Positions 10,572 through 20,400 of a DNA stretch of 64,000 nucleotides are shown here, piece after piece. Position 1 is the stretch's first letter. Every line of letters begins with the position of its first letter. A model generated the notes under the pieces. That model was given only the letters and a program-made list of their open reading frames with translations. It did not search any database and was not told the DNA's origin. Origin of the DNA: Humibacter ginsenosidimutans (GTDB lineage Bacteria; Actinomycetota; Actinomycetes; Actinomycetales; Microbacteriaceae); NCBI RefSeq assembly GCF_007859675.1, contig NZ_CP042305.1:2914001-2978000 (forward strand), written 5' to 3'. Made by a program: the position numbers and the translations under genes.

Positions 10572-10587
10572 ATGTCAGCGTTGACAT
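10572..10587 (+). promoter_or_regulatory. LacI-type operator of the GH92 operon
   Basis: ATGTCAGCGTTGACAT, identical over all 16 bases to the kinase operator when each is read toward its own gene. Flanking A/T extends the symmetry to 18 bp with one central mismatch. It overlaps the -35 hexamer of the predicted promoter, an arrangement suited to repression. Confidence 0.8.
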
Positions 10588-10610
10588 TTCCAGGTGTTCT
10601 TCGGTAGCGT
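10581..10610 (+). promoter_or_regulatory. predicted promoter of the GH92 operon
   Basis: TTGACA (10581-10586), an 18-nt spacer and TAGCGT (10605-10610) match the actinobacterial housekeeping pattern. The transcript would start near 10617, giving a ~68-nt leader with GGAAAGGGG before the ATG at 10685. A second TTGACA at 10557-10562 has no -10 in register. Confidence 0.55.
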
Positions 10611-10684
10611 CGCGCTCGCGTGCTCGCCGACGGAACGTTTCCCGCGGGCAGGTCAATGACGATCTCAGGAAAGGGGCCGGCCTC

Positions 10685-13600
10685 ATGTCACGATGGGCGA
10701 CCTTCGGAGTCGGTGCCGGAAGCGCGGCCGGCGGCTCGCCCCGCCGGCGATGGTCATTGTGCGGGCGCTTCATCGCAGTGCAGGTCGTAGCGGTGGTCGC
10801 CGTCGCTTCGGCGCTGACACTGGGCCTCGTCGAACCGGCCGACGCCGCACCGGCGGCCGGCACCGTGAGCGACCCCGTCTCGTACGTGAACCCGTTGATC
10901 GGAACCCAGGACGAGGGGAACACCTACCCAGGCCCAACTGTGCCGTTCGGCATGGTTCAGCTCTCACCCGACACCGGCCACAGCACCGGCTACGACTACG
11001 GCCAAACGGGCGTGCGCGGGTTCTCCCTCGTGCATCTCTCCGGCGTCGGATGCGGGTTGGGCGGAATGCTGCCGGTGCTCCCGACGACAGGTGACATCGG
11101 CTCGACCGACTACGGCTCGTATTACCTTCCGCTCGACCACTCGTCGGAGCAGGCGCAGGCAGGCTATTACAAAGTGGGGCTTCAGGCATCCGCGGGTCCG
11201 ATCACGGCTGAGCTCACCGCCACGATGCACACCGGTGTGCAGAGATACACGTTTCCTTCGACCACCGAGGCGAACGTGATGATCGACGCCGGACAGGCGT
11301 TGTCGTCCGTGCAGAAGTCGTCCGTGACGGTCGTCGACGACCAGACCGTCGACGCCGCGATCACCGTGGCGGGCTTCTGCGAGCCCACCCAACCGTTCAC
11401 GGTCTACACACGAACGCACTTCAGCCGGCCGTTCACGTCATTCGGCACGTGGACGGGCAACGCCGTCAGCGCGGGCTCGAGCACGGCGAGCAGCACGGAT
11501 CGTACCGGTGCCTACGTGCGGTTCGACACGACCTCGGACAACGTCGTCGAGGCGCAGACCTCTCTGAGCTACGTCGACCCGGCCGGTGCCGCTGCGAATC
11601 TCGCAGCTGAGGCCACGACCTTCGACGCTGCGCACTCTGCTGCGACCACTGTCTGGAATGACCAGCTCAGCAAGATCGCCGTGTCCTCGTCGGACACGGA
11701 CCAGCTGACGACGTTCTACTCCGCGCTCTACCGCAGCTTTCTCGCTCCGAACACCGGTACTGATGTCGATGGTCGCTACATGGGCTGGGACCAGAAGACG
11801 CACATCGCCTCCGGGTACACCTACTACCAGGATTTCTCGCTCTGGGACACCTATCGAACGCAACAGCAGTTCCTTGCGCTCATCGAACCGAGACGCTCCG
11901 CCGACATGGCCTACTCACTCGTGCTGGAGGCGGAGCAAGGCGGATGGGCACCGCGCTGGAGCTATGGTCCGGTCGAGACGAACATCATGACCGGAGACCC
12001 GATCACGCCGTTCTTGGTGAGTGCGTGGTCAGAGGGCCTCCTGAAAGGGCACGAGGCCGAGGCCTACGCGGTGCTCAAACGGAACGCGGACGACGTGCCA
12101 CCCGCGGACAGCCCCACGACGGGGCGCACGGGGAATCCGGTGTTCAACGCCGACGGGTATGTGCCATACGACACCGGCGCCAAGGGCAAACCCGGCACGA
12201 ACGACATGCAGAACGGGGGGTCGGCGACCCTCGAGTACGCGGTCTCCGACGCGATGCTGTCGACGATGGCGAAGGCGCTCGGACACAATGCCGACGCGGA
12301 GAGGTACGCAGCCGCAGGCGAGAACTATCGAGCCATCTTCGATTCGACGACCGGCGCGTTCCGGGCGCGGCATTCAGACGGCCTCTTCGACCAGCAGACC
12401 GATCCGGCGAACGCCCCTGGATTCCACGAGGGAACGGCCGTGCAATACGAGTGGCTGGTGCCGCAGGACATGCCGGGCCTGATGGGGCTCCTCGGCGGAC
12501 GATCCGCGACGGCCAAGCGGCTCGACTCCTTCTTCGCCTATGACCAGCTGTCGACCGACCCGGCGGGCACCGCGCGCAACGTGTGGGTCAACGGCGCTTA
12601 CTCGTACTACAACCAGGACAAGTACAACCCGAACAACGAGCCCGATCTCGGCTCTCCCTATGCCTACCTCTGGGCGGGCCAGCCGTGGAAGACCACCGAC
12701 GTCGTGCGCGCCGCGCTCACGCTCTTCACCGATGGGCCGACCGGCGTCACCGGCAATGACGACCTCGGTGAAATGTCGTCGTGGGCCGTGATGAGCTCCA
12801 TCGGCCTGTATCCCATCATTCCCGGATCGGATGTCTGGGGCCTCTCCACTCCCGTGTTCTCGAGCGTGGACGTCACGCTCGATCCCGACTACTACCCGAG
12901 CGGATCCCTGCACATCACCGCCCCGGGCGTCTCCGGCACCTCCCATTACGAACAGTCCGTGTCGGTGGGCGGCAAGGACATCGATCGCGCATACCTCTCC
13001 GGCGCCGAGCTCGGGAAGGCCGGAACCATCGCGTACACCGTCGGATCGAAGCCATCCGACTGGGCGACGGCCGCCGCCGACGCACCGCCGGCCGTGGTGA
13101 GCGACGATGGCTCGACGCATCGGCTGACGGTCGGAGCCTCGACGCCGTCGGTCGTCGTCGCCGCCGGAGCGCAAGGGACCTTGACTGTGAGCGCCCTCGC
13201 GCAGGGCGAGGGGACGATCACCGGGACGCTCGAGGTTAAGGGATCGGCGGCGGTCTCGGTCACGGGAGGCGGCTCCTGGACGGTCGCGGCGAACGGTGGC
13301 TCTGCTCAGACGGCGATCCCGGTCTCCTTGCAGGTCGCTGCGGGGACGGCAGCCGGGGACTACCCGGTCCATCTCACGGTCGATGACGACGCTGGTGACT
13401 CCGCGACCGCGGACGTCACCGTGGTCGTGCCCCAGCAGAACTGGTTGCAGCCGGGCTTCGACAACGTGGGCATCGGCGACGAGGGCAAGGCGAATGCCGA
13501 CTTCGACGGCATGGGCTACTACTTTCTCCGCGATCAGTTGGCGTCGGTCGGAATCGTGCAGGGAGAGAGCCTCACCGTTCCGGGAACCGATCTGAGCTAC

Positions 13601-14956
13601 ATCCTGGGCCCGGTTCCGGCAGGTCAGCCGGACAATCTTCTCGCGTCGGGGCAGACGACCGACGTCTCGGCGGCACTCGGATCGGCGACCGAGATCGCGC
13701 TCGTCGGTGCGGGCAACAACGGAGACCATGGCGGCCAGCTCCTGCTGAAGTATGCGGACGGTTCCACACAGACGGTGACGGCGACGCTGAGCGACTGGTG
13801 CACTCCGGATGCCTCGACCGGCGACATCTCGCTGCCGGCCCCCGGAGTCCGTGGTGATCACACCGGCACCCAGAACATCGGCTGCGGCCTGTACTCGACT
13901 CAGCCGATCACGCTGACGGGCAAGGGGCTCTCCTCGATCACGTGGCCAGACGACCAGAAGATGCACGTCTTCGCCGTCGCCAGCGACGCCGCCCCCACGG
14001 CGCCCAAGGCGCCGAGCCTCGGTATCGGCGGCACCGCAGCCGTCGGCGAGACCGTGACCGCCGGATCGCCGGACTGGAACGTGGCAGGCACGACGACCAC
14101 CTATCAGTGGAGCGTCGACGGGGCGAACATCGCTTCGGCGACCTCGTCTCACTACACGATCACGCCCGAGGACCTGGGGAAGACCCTGGCAGTGGTGGCG
14201 ACGGGGACGGCGCCCGGATACGTGCCGGGCACGATCATGTCTGCCGGCACGAAAGTGGAGAAGGGAACGTTCGTTGCAACAGCGCGGCCCTCGCTCTCCG
14301 GCACCGCCAAGGTCGGCGAGACGCTGACGGTGACGGCTGGTGCGTATTCCGTCGACGGCATACAGCTCGCCTATGCCTGGGAAGCGGACGGGACCCCGAT
14401 CGACGGAGCGCACGAGTCGACTCTGACCCTGGCGGCTGCGCAGATCGGGGAGAAGATCACCGCAGTGGTCACCGCCACCAAGGCGGGCTACGCGACGGTG
14501 ACATCGGCCTCTGCACCGACGGATGCTGTGCGTGCCGACACGCACTCCGGCTACGTCCCGAAGCTGAAGCTCACGGCCTCGGACGCAAGGCGCGGCGACG
14601 CCGTCTCGGTCATCGGAGCCGGATTCGCTCCCCACGAGAAGGTGACGATCTCGCTGCACTCGGCACCGGTGGAGCTGGACGTCGTCACCGCCGACGGCGA
14701 CGGCGCTTTCTCCTCCAAGGTCGTGATCCCGAACGATGCGACTGTCGGAAACCACGAGATTCAGGCCGTGGGCGACGTGTCGCAGGTCGTCGCCTCGGCA
14801 TCGATCACCGTGGATCCGGCCGGGGGCGCCGCGCTGGCCACGACCGGGCTGCCCGAGAACGCCGAACTGCTCGCACTGCTGTGCCTGCTGGCGCTGGCAG
14901 GCGGTGCCGCTCTCCTGGTCGTCCGCTCGGCGCTGCGTCGCGGAGGACGCTCGTGA
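10685..14956 (+). CDS. GH92 alpha-mannosidase A, secreted and wall-anchored, multidomain
   Basis: A 1423-residue exo-alpha-mannosidase; GH92 enzymes release terminal mannose from alpha-mannans and N-glycans in a Ca-dependent inverting reaction (family knowledge). Signal peptide ~1-54; GH92 N-terminal sandwich from ~65 (VNPLIGTQ); catalytic (alpha/alpha)6 part to ~800. Glu582 in FHEGTAVQYEW occupies the general-acid position, and GNDDLGEMSSW (691-701) holds the base Asp693. Then a NEW3-like domain (~810-910), an unnamed module shared by all four paralogues (~918-1105), two Ig-like repeats (~1110-1282), a GAGFAPHEKV repeat (~1290-1380) and LATTG (1384-1388) with membrane helix and basic tail, a class E sortase signal. 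First gene of the LacI-controlled operon; its stop overlaps the next GTG start. Confidence 0.93.
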   Translation: MSRWATFGVGAGSAAGGSPRRRWSLCGRFIAVQVVAVVAVASALTLGLVEPADAAPAAGTVSDPVSYVNPLIGTQDEGNTYPGPTVPFGMVQLSPDTGHSTGYDYGQTGVRGFSLVHLSGVGCGLGGMLPVLPTTGDIGSTDYGSYYLPLDHSSEQAQAGYYKVGLQASAGPITAELTATMHTGVQRYTFPSTTEANVMIDAGQALSSVQKSSVTVVDDQTVDAAITVAGFCEPTQPFTVYTRTHFSRPFTSFGTWTGNAVSAGSSTASSTDRTGAYVRFDTTSDNVVEAQTSLSYVDPAGAAANLAAEATTFDAAHSAATTVWNDQLSKIAVSSSDTDQLTTFYSALYRSFLAPNTGTDVDGRYMGWDQKTHIASGYTYYQDFSLWDTYRTQQQFLALIEPRRSADMAYSLVLEAEQGGWAPRWSYGPVETNIMTGDPITPFLVSAWSEGLLKGHEAEAYAVLKRNADDVPPADSPTTGRTGNPVFNADGYVPYDTGAKGKPGTNDMQNGGSATLEYAVSDAMLSTMAKALGHNADAERYAAAGENYRAIFDSTTGAFRARHSDGLFDQQTDPANAPGFHEGTAVQYEWLVPQDMPGLMGLLGGRSATAKRLDSFFAYDQLSTDPAGTARNVWVNGAYSYYNQDKYNPNNEPDLGSPYAYLWAGQPWKTTDVVRAALTLFTDGPTGVTGNDDLGEMSSWAVMSSIGLYPIIPGSDVWGLSTPVFSSVDVTLDPDYYPSGSLHITAPGVSGTSHYEQSVSVGGKDIDRAYLSGAELGKAGTIAYTVGSKPSDWATAAADAPPAVVSDDGSTHRLTVGASTPSVVVAAGAQGTLTVSALAQGEGTITGTLEVKGSAAVSVTGGGSWTVAANGGSAQTAIPVSLQVAAGTAAGDYPVHLTVDDDAGDSATADVTVVVPQQNWLQPGFDNVGIGDEGKANADFDGMGYYFLRDQLASVGIVQGESLTVPGTDLSYILGPVPAGQPDNLLASGQTTDVSAALGSATEIALVGAGNNGDHGGQLLLKYADGSTQTVTATLSDWCTPDASTGDISLPAPGVRGDHTGTQNIGCGLYSTQPITLTGKGLSSITWPDDQKMHVFAVASDAAPTAPKAPSLGIGGTAAVGETVTAGSPDWNVAGTTTTYQWSVDGANIASATSSHYTITPEDLGKTLAVVATGTAPGYVPGTIMSAGTKVEKGTFVATARPSLSGTAKVGETLTVTAGAYSVDGIQLAYAWEADGTPIDGAHESTLTLAAAQIGEKITAVVTATKAGYATVTSASAPTDAVRADTHSGYVPKLKLTASDARRGDAVSVIGAGFAPHEKVTISLHSAPVELDVVTADGDGAFSSKVVIPNDATVGNHEIQAVGDVSQVVASASITVDPAGGAALATTGLPENAELLALLCLLALAGGAALLVVRSALRRGGRS

Positions 14957-16173
14957 GCGCATCACCCGAGCCGACGACGACCGGGCACCGCAAGCCGCCG
15001 GTGCCACTGAAGGTGTGCTTCGTGTTCATGACGCTCGCCGCGCTCATCGCCGTCGCCGTCGTCGTGCAGTCGGCGATGCGAAGCCAGCGCACCACGTCGG
15101 ACGGGTACCTGGTGCACGCGGCGATCGATGGCTGCGGGTCGGGCTGGGCTCATCCGCACAGCGGCCTTCAGCGACTGTCGTTCCGCAACACCTCGACCGT
15201 CGGCATGGAGGTGTATCTGCAGCGTCTCGCCGACAAGGCGGTATTCGTCGATGTGGAGAACATCGGTGCGGGCGCGACGGCATCGGCACAGCCGACGATC
15301 GCAGCGGGCCGCTACCGTTTCGTCTGCCTTCCGGCCGACGCCGACCCGCTGTACGGGCCGGCAGTGAGGGTGACCGGGGCGCGGCACGTCGCAGGAAGCA
15401 CCCCGGGCGTTGCGCCCGTCACGCGCAACGACCTGATTCCGGCGGCAAAGGCGTACGAGGGATGGGTGGAAGGCCGGCTGCCCACCCTCCTCGATGACGT
15501 GCGGGGACTCGATACGGCCGTCGAGTCGGGGGACCGCGCGGGAGCTGAGCGGGCGTGGCTGGCGGGCCACACCGAGTACGAGACGCTGGGTGCGGCCTAT
15601 GGGGCCTTCGGCGACGCGGACACCGCGATCGACGGGATGGCCGCATCCAGCCACACGGCCTTCGACGACCCTGACCTCACCGGTTTCCACAAGATCGAGG
15701 CGCTGCTGTACGCGGATGCGCCGCTGTCTTCCGTCGCGCCCTATACGAGGCGACTGGCCTCCGATGTCGCTTCGCTGGAGGCGGGCTTTCCCGATGCCCG
15801 TGTCGACCCGCTCGACATCGGACTGCGCGCGCACGAGATCCTCGAGAACGCGCTGCAGTTCGAGCTGACCGGGGCGACGGACGCCGGAAGCCACAGCTCC
15901 CTTGCCACGGTCGACGCCAACCTCACGGGGACGATCGAGGCGCTGAAGCCGTTGCGCGGCATCCTCGCCACCCGTTACTCGCTCGCCAAGACGGATGCCT
16001 GGATAGCGCGATCTCGGCAACTGGTCGAGTCGTTCCGCTCGTCCGACGGCACGTGGACGTCGCTTGCCTCGCTCGATCGTGCGCAGCGCGAGAAGCTCGA
16101 CGCGACGATCAGCGAGACGGTGGAGCTCCCGGCGCACGTCGCCGCGGTCTGCGACGTGCGGAGGGCGGCATGA
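14953..16173 (+). CDS. efeO: EfeO-like imelysin protein with cupredoxin domain, membrane-anchored
   Basis: A 406-residue extracytoplasmic protein. An N-terminal membrane segment (~20-40) precedes a cupredoxin-like domain (~60-140) and an M75 imelysin helical domain (~155-400) with the metal-site motif GxHxxE as GFHKIE (residues 244-249). EfeO is the periplasmic iron-binding partner of the EfeU permease and EfeB peroxidase in the ferrous-iron/heme-iron system (family knowledge); no EfeU is present here. The GTG start at 14953 overlaps the stop of GH92-A (GTGA) and has GGAGGAC upstream, so it is translationally coupled to a mannosidase, an unusual partner. It overlaps efeB by ATGA. Confidence 0.85.
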   Translation: MSASPEPTTTGHRKPPVPLKVCFVFMTLAALIAVAVVVQSAMRSQRTTSDGYLVHAAIDGCGSGWAHPHSGLQRLSFRNTSTVGMEVYLQRLADKAVFVDVENIGAGATASAQPTIAAGRYRFVCLPADADPLYGPAVRVTGARHVAGSTPGVAPVTRNDLIPAAKAYEGWVEGRLPTLLDDVRGLDTAVESGDRAGAERAWLAGHTEYETLGAAYGAFGDADTAIDGMAASSHTAFDDPDLTGFHKIEALLYADAPLSSVAPYTRRLASDVASLEAGFPDARVDPLDIGLRAHEILENALQFELTGATDAGSHSSLATVDANLTGTIEALKPLRGILATRYSLAKTDAWIARSRQLVESFRSSDGTWTSLASLDRAQREKLDATISETVELPAHVAAVCDVRRAA

Positions 16174-17393
16174 CGGGCGTCGTCAGGCGGGACTTTCTCG
16201 CCGGTGTGTTCGGCGCGGGAGTCGCGGCACCCCTCGTCTCGGCGACCGCGGTCGGCGGCAGCGCATTTGCGCAGGAGACCGTGAAGCGGAGGTCATCGTA
16301 TCCGTTCCACGGCGAGCACCAGCAGGGAATCGTGACTCCCGCGCAGTCGACGTCGGCTTTCGTCGCCTTCGACGTCACCGTCGAAGGGCGGAAGGATCTC
16401 GAGCAACTGTTGCGCACGATCACCGAGCGCGCACGCTTCTTGACCAGCGGTGGGCGGCCGGACGACACGGGGATCACGGGTCCGCCGTCCGACTCAGGAC
16501 TGCTGGGCGCGATGGTCCCTGCCGACGGGCTCACCGTCACGCTGTCGTTGGGCGCGTCTCTCTTCGATGATCGACTCGGCCTCGGCGATGCCAAGCCGGC
16601 GCGACTGCGCACGATGGAGGACTTCCCGAACGACGACCTCGACCGCTCCCAGTGCGACGGTGACCTCCTTCTGCAGATCTGCGCCCATCATCCCGACACC
16701 GTGCTGCACGCGCTGCGCGACCTCACCCGCGCCACTCGCGGCGGCATGCAGATTCGGTGGCGCAAGGACGGCTTCGTCTCGCCGCCACGGCCGAGCGGCA
16801 CTCCGCGAAACCTGCTCGGTTTCAAGGACGGCACGGCCTCGCCGGCGACGGCGAGCCCCGCTGCGGAGAACGCGCTCGTCTGGACGCGTGCGGTGCGCGG
16901 CGAGCCGGCATGGGTCGCAGGCGGCTCGTATCACGTCGTGCGGCTCATCAGGATGCTCGTGGAGTTCTGGGACCGCGTCTCGATTCACGAGCAGGAGAAC
17001 ATGATCGGCCGTCGCCGGGACTCCGGTGCGCCGCTCACCGGGTCGCATGAGTTCGACGACCCGCACTACGAGCTCGATCCCACGGGGGACGTGATTCAGC
17101 TCGATGCCCACATCCGGCTGGCGAATCCGCGAACCACGAGCTCCGAGAGCGAACAGATGCTGCGGCGTCCCTACAACTACGACTCCGGGGTCGACCCGAA
17201 CGGGAATCTGGACATGGGCCTGATCTTCGCCTGCTTCAACCAAGACCTCGACAGGCAGTTCGTCGCCGTGCAGAAGCGGCTCGTCGACGAGCCACTGGTC
17301 GACTACATCTCACCCGTCGGCGGCGGCTACTTCTTTTCGCCGCCCGGCGCCAAGACCGCCTCGGACTGGCTCGCCAGCGGGGCGTTCGCATGA
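16170..17393 (+). CDS. efeB: EfeB-like DyP-type heme peroxidase, Tat-exported
   Basis: A 407-residue dye-decolourising-type peroxidase. Twin-arginine signal RRDFLAGVF opens the protein and cleavage is expected after GSAFA. The DyP signature GFKDG (217-221) supplies the distal Asp220, and H314 in DAHIRLANPR is the proximal heme ligand; EFWDRVSIHEQENMIGRRR is also conserved. EfeB oxidises ferrous iron or takes iron from heme for EfeU import (family knowledge). ATG at 16170 has GGAGGGC upstream and overlaps the EfeO stop. Its stop overlaps an in-frame ATG of the next GH92 frame, so the whole block appears cotranslated. Confidence 0.9.
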   Translation: MTGVVRRDFLAGVFGAGVAAPLVSATAVGGSAFAQETVKRRSSYPFHGEHQQGIVTPAQSTSAFVAFDVTVEGRKDLEQLLRTITERARFLTSGGRPDDTGITGPPSDSGLLGAMVPADGLTVTLSLGASLFDDRLGLGDAKPARLRTMEDFPNDDLDRSQCDGDLLLQICAHHPDTVLHALRDLTRATRGGMQIRWRKDGFVSPPRPSGTPRNLLGFKDGTASPATASPAAENALVWTRAVRGEPAWVAGGSYHVVRLIRMLVEFWDRVSIHEQENMIGRRRDSGAPLTGSHEFDDPHYELDPTGDVIQLDAHIRLANPRTTSSESEQMLRRPYNYDSGVDPNGNLDMGLIFACFNQDLDRQFVAVQKRLVDEPLVDYISPVGGGYFFSPPGAKTASDWLASGAFA

Positions 17394-17422
17394 ACCACGT
17401 CCGTCACCAAGAGAGAACGCCC

Positions 17423-20400
17423 ATGAAGTCACCTCGCAGCAGCAGCCTCCGAAGGGTGCGTGCGCGGATCGCCGGATGCGTCGCCACCGCCGTCGTCGCG
17501 GGGCTGATCTCCGTGCCCGCGACGACGGTCCCAGCACTCGCCGACCCCGTGAGCGACCCGACAGCGTTGGTCAATCCGTTCATCGGCACCCAGGTCGGCT
17601 CCAATGCCCAGACGGAGACGCCTTACGGTGATACCTCCCCTGGCGCGACGCTGCCGTTCGGAATGGTGCAGTTCAATCCGACGACGTACAACACCAAGGG
17701 CGGCTCGAACACCAACATGGGCGGCTACGAGTACGACGCCGATCAGCTCAAGGGCTTCTCCATGAATCGGGTCTCGGGAACCGGATGCGCCGGTCGCTAC
17801 GGCGCTGAGGACTTTCCGATCCTTCCCTACGCGGGAGCCCTCTCCGGCGGTGCACTCACCGTGTCGCCCAAGGACGACGTCAAGGCGTTCTACTCCGGCT
17901 TCTCCCATGACGGCGAGAGTGCCAGTCCAGGGCAGTACAGCGTCACACTCGCCAGCGGCATCAAGGCCGAGCTGACCGCCACGACGCGGGCGGGCGTCGG
18001 AAGGTTCAGCTTTCCGACCACGGGCGACTCGCAAACCTTGGTCTTCGACGCGGCGGGCTCCGTGAACGGCAGCGAGGGCAGCACCGTGACCGTCGACGGG
18101 AACACCATCTCGGGGAGCACGCGCGTGCAGGCCACCTGCAAGCAGGGCGCCTACTACAACGCCTACTTCTGGGCGACGTTCGACAAGACACCGACCGCGT
18201 CCGGCGTCTGGCAGGGCAGCACCGTGACCGCCGGCGGCACCTCGGGGTCGTCTGCCGACGCGAACGGAACGGGCGCCTACGTGGCGTTCGCGCCCGGCGA
18301 CACCGTCACCGTCACCGTGGGCCTTTCCTACGTGAGTGTGGCCGGTGCCGAGCAGAACGCCAAGACCGAAGTGGGCGACAAGACCTGGGACCAGATCGCT
18401 GACGCAGCCCACGACACGTGGAAGAGCACGCTCGGCCAGGTCGCCGTCAGCGGAGGGGACAAGGCGCAGCTGACGACTTTCTACACGGCGCTGTACCACT
18501 CGCTTCTTCATCCCAACGTGACGGAGGACGTCGACGGCCGGTATGCCGGATACGACGGGAGCATCCACGCGCTGGCGTCAGGGCAGAAGCACGAGTATGC
18601 CACCTACTCGGGCTGGGACATCTACCGTGACGAGGCGCAGCTGATCGGCCTGCTGTTCCCCCGCCGTGCTTCGGACATGAACGAGTCGATCCTTCACCTC
18701 GCCCAGCAGGCCGGTTGGTACAACTGGCCGATGCTGGGCGCAGCTCAGAACAAGATGAACGGCGACTCGCTCGACATCGTGATGGCTGAACTCGATGCGT
18801 TCGGCGGAACAGGCTTCGATCGCGCCGACGCAGTCAAGAGCATGGTCGCAGCCCAGTCCCTGCCCGCCACAGCGAGCAAGCGCGAGAACGCGTTCCAGGA
18901 TGCCGCCCTCGGCTTCATCGCCGAGAACTCCGGTGGCAGCGACCACACCTCCGACACGCTGGAGTACGCACTGGACGACTTCGCGATCGCGCAGCTCGCG
19001 AAAGAGCAGGGCGACACCGCCTCGTACACGCTGTTCTCGCAACGGGCTCAGGCTTGGCAGAACGTGTACTTCCCCGGCAAGAACGCCGTCGCCCCGAGAT
19101 CGAAAAACGGTTTCGACACCGGATTCAACCTCGACGGGTCGGGTGGCAACGAATTCATCGAGGCGTCGGGAACGCAGTACGGCTGGCTGGTTCCGCAGAA
19201 CGTCTCGTCGCTCGTGGCGAAGAAGGGGGGCGCGGTGCGGTTCGGAGCCGACCTCGACAAGTTCTTCACCCAGCTCAACGCGGGCAACTCGAGCGCATAT
19301 GCCTATCTCAGCAACGAGATCTCGGATCAGACCCCTTGGCTCTACAACTGGATCGGCGAGCCGAACAAGACCCAGGACGTCGTGCAGCGGGCACGAGCGC
19401 AGCTGTGGAGCGACAACACCCCGACGGGCATCGCGGGCAATGACGACCTCGGCGCGACCAGCGCCTGGTACGTCTGGGCGTCGCTGGGGATGTTCCCCGC
19501 CCTCTACGGTCGCTCGGAGCTGGTCGTGAACGGCCCATCGTTCCCGAGCGTGACCATCACGAGCGACAACGGACGCAGCTATTCCATCTCCGCGCCCGGC
19601 GCCTCCTCCATCAACCGTTACGTGAAGGCGATGAGCCTCGACGGCACGGCACGCAGCGCCAGCTGGCTTCCGGAGTCGTTCGCGCAGAACGGCGGCACCC
19701 TAACGTTCACGATGGCGTCGACGCCCGGCACGTGGGGCACCGGCGCGAAGGACGTCCCCCCATCGTTCTCGCAGGGCCAGGCGGCATACAACAACGTCGG
19801 GATCTCCGACGACGGCGCGGCATCGACGGCGAGCTTCGACGCGTCGAACAACTCGTACTCGGCGAGTGCGCTCAAGGCCGCCGGCGTGACACCCGGTTCG
19901 ACGCTGTCGCTGAGCGGAGCTGGTGCAGGCATCACCTTCACCTGGCCCGATGTCCCCTCCGGGCAGGCCGACAACTGGATCCCGGCGGGACAGACCGTCG
20001 ACCTCGGCGGCATGCGGTACTCGAAGATCGCGTTCCTCGGCACGGCGACGAACGGGCCGTCCACCGGCTACGCCGCGGTCAACTACACGGATGGCACCCA
20101 CCAGGTGGTGAACGTGTCGTTCGCCGATTGGACCTCAGGCAGCGTGCCGGACGGTGACGTCAGCGTGCTGACGACATCGCATCGCAACAGCCAGTCGGGC
20201 AATGCCGACACGACGAAGGCGTCGGTGTACGCCAGCAAACCTGCCGTCCTCGACGGGTCGAAGAAGGTGGCGAGCGTGACGCTTCCGCGAGCGACCACCG
20301 CCGGCATCATGCACATCTTCGCGGTCGGCACCGCGGGCGCGAGCGCGAAGGGCCTCCAGGCATCCGGCGAGGACAGCCTTCCGACGGCGGTGCACGGCGC

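Larger units (their letters stand above)
10187..10684 (+). other. 498-nt non-coding region before the mannosidase operon
   Basis: Short open frames here have no ribosome site and no recognisable protein. It contains an imperfect palindrome (10396-10412, CAAG..ACGGCCGT..CTTG), a hairpin with arms AAGAACGG/CCGTTCTT (10474-10500) that could end the LacI transcript but lacks a U tract, and then the operator/promoter of the first GH92 gene. Confidence 0.5.

Noticed and set aside
12755..12763. Loss of a catalytic Asp in GH92-A (Asn691 in GNDD)
   Set aside because: GNDD at this place also occurs in GH92-B and GH92-C, and Asp693, at the base position, is kept; I see no case for inactivity.
12374..15007. 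Very long minus-strand open frame (877 codons) opposite GH92-A
   Set aside because: Arg/Gly/His-rich text with no domain, signal or ribosome site; it is the high-G+C shadow of the mannosidase gene, as are similar frames at 22856-25192 and 29353-32211.
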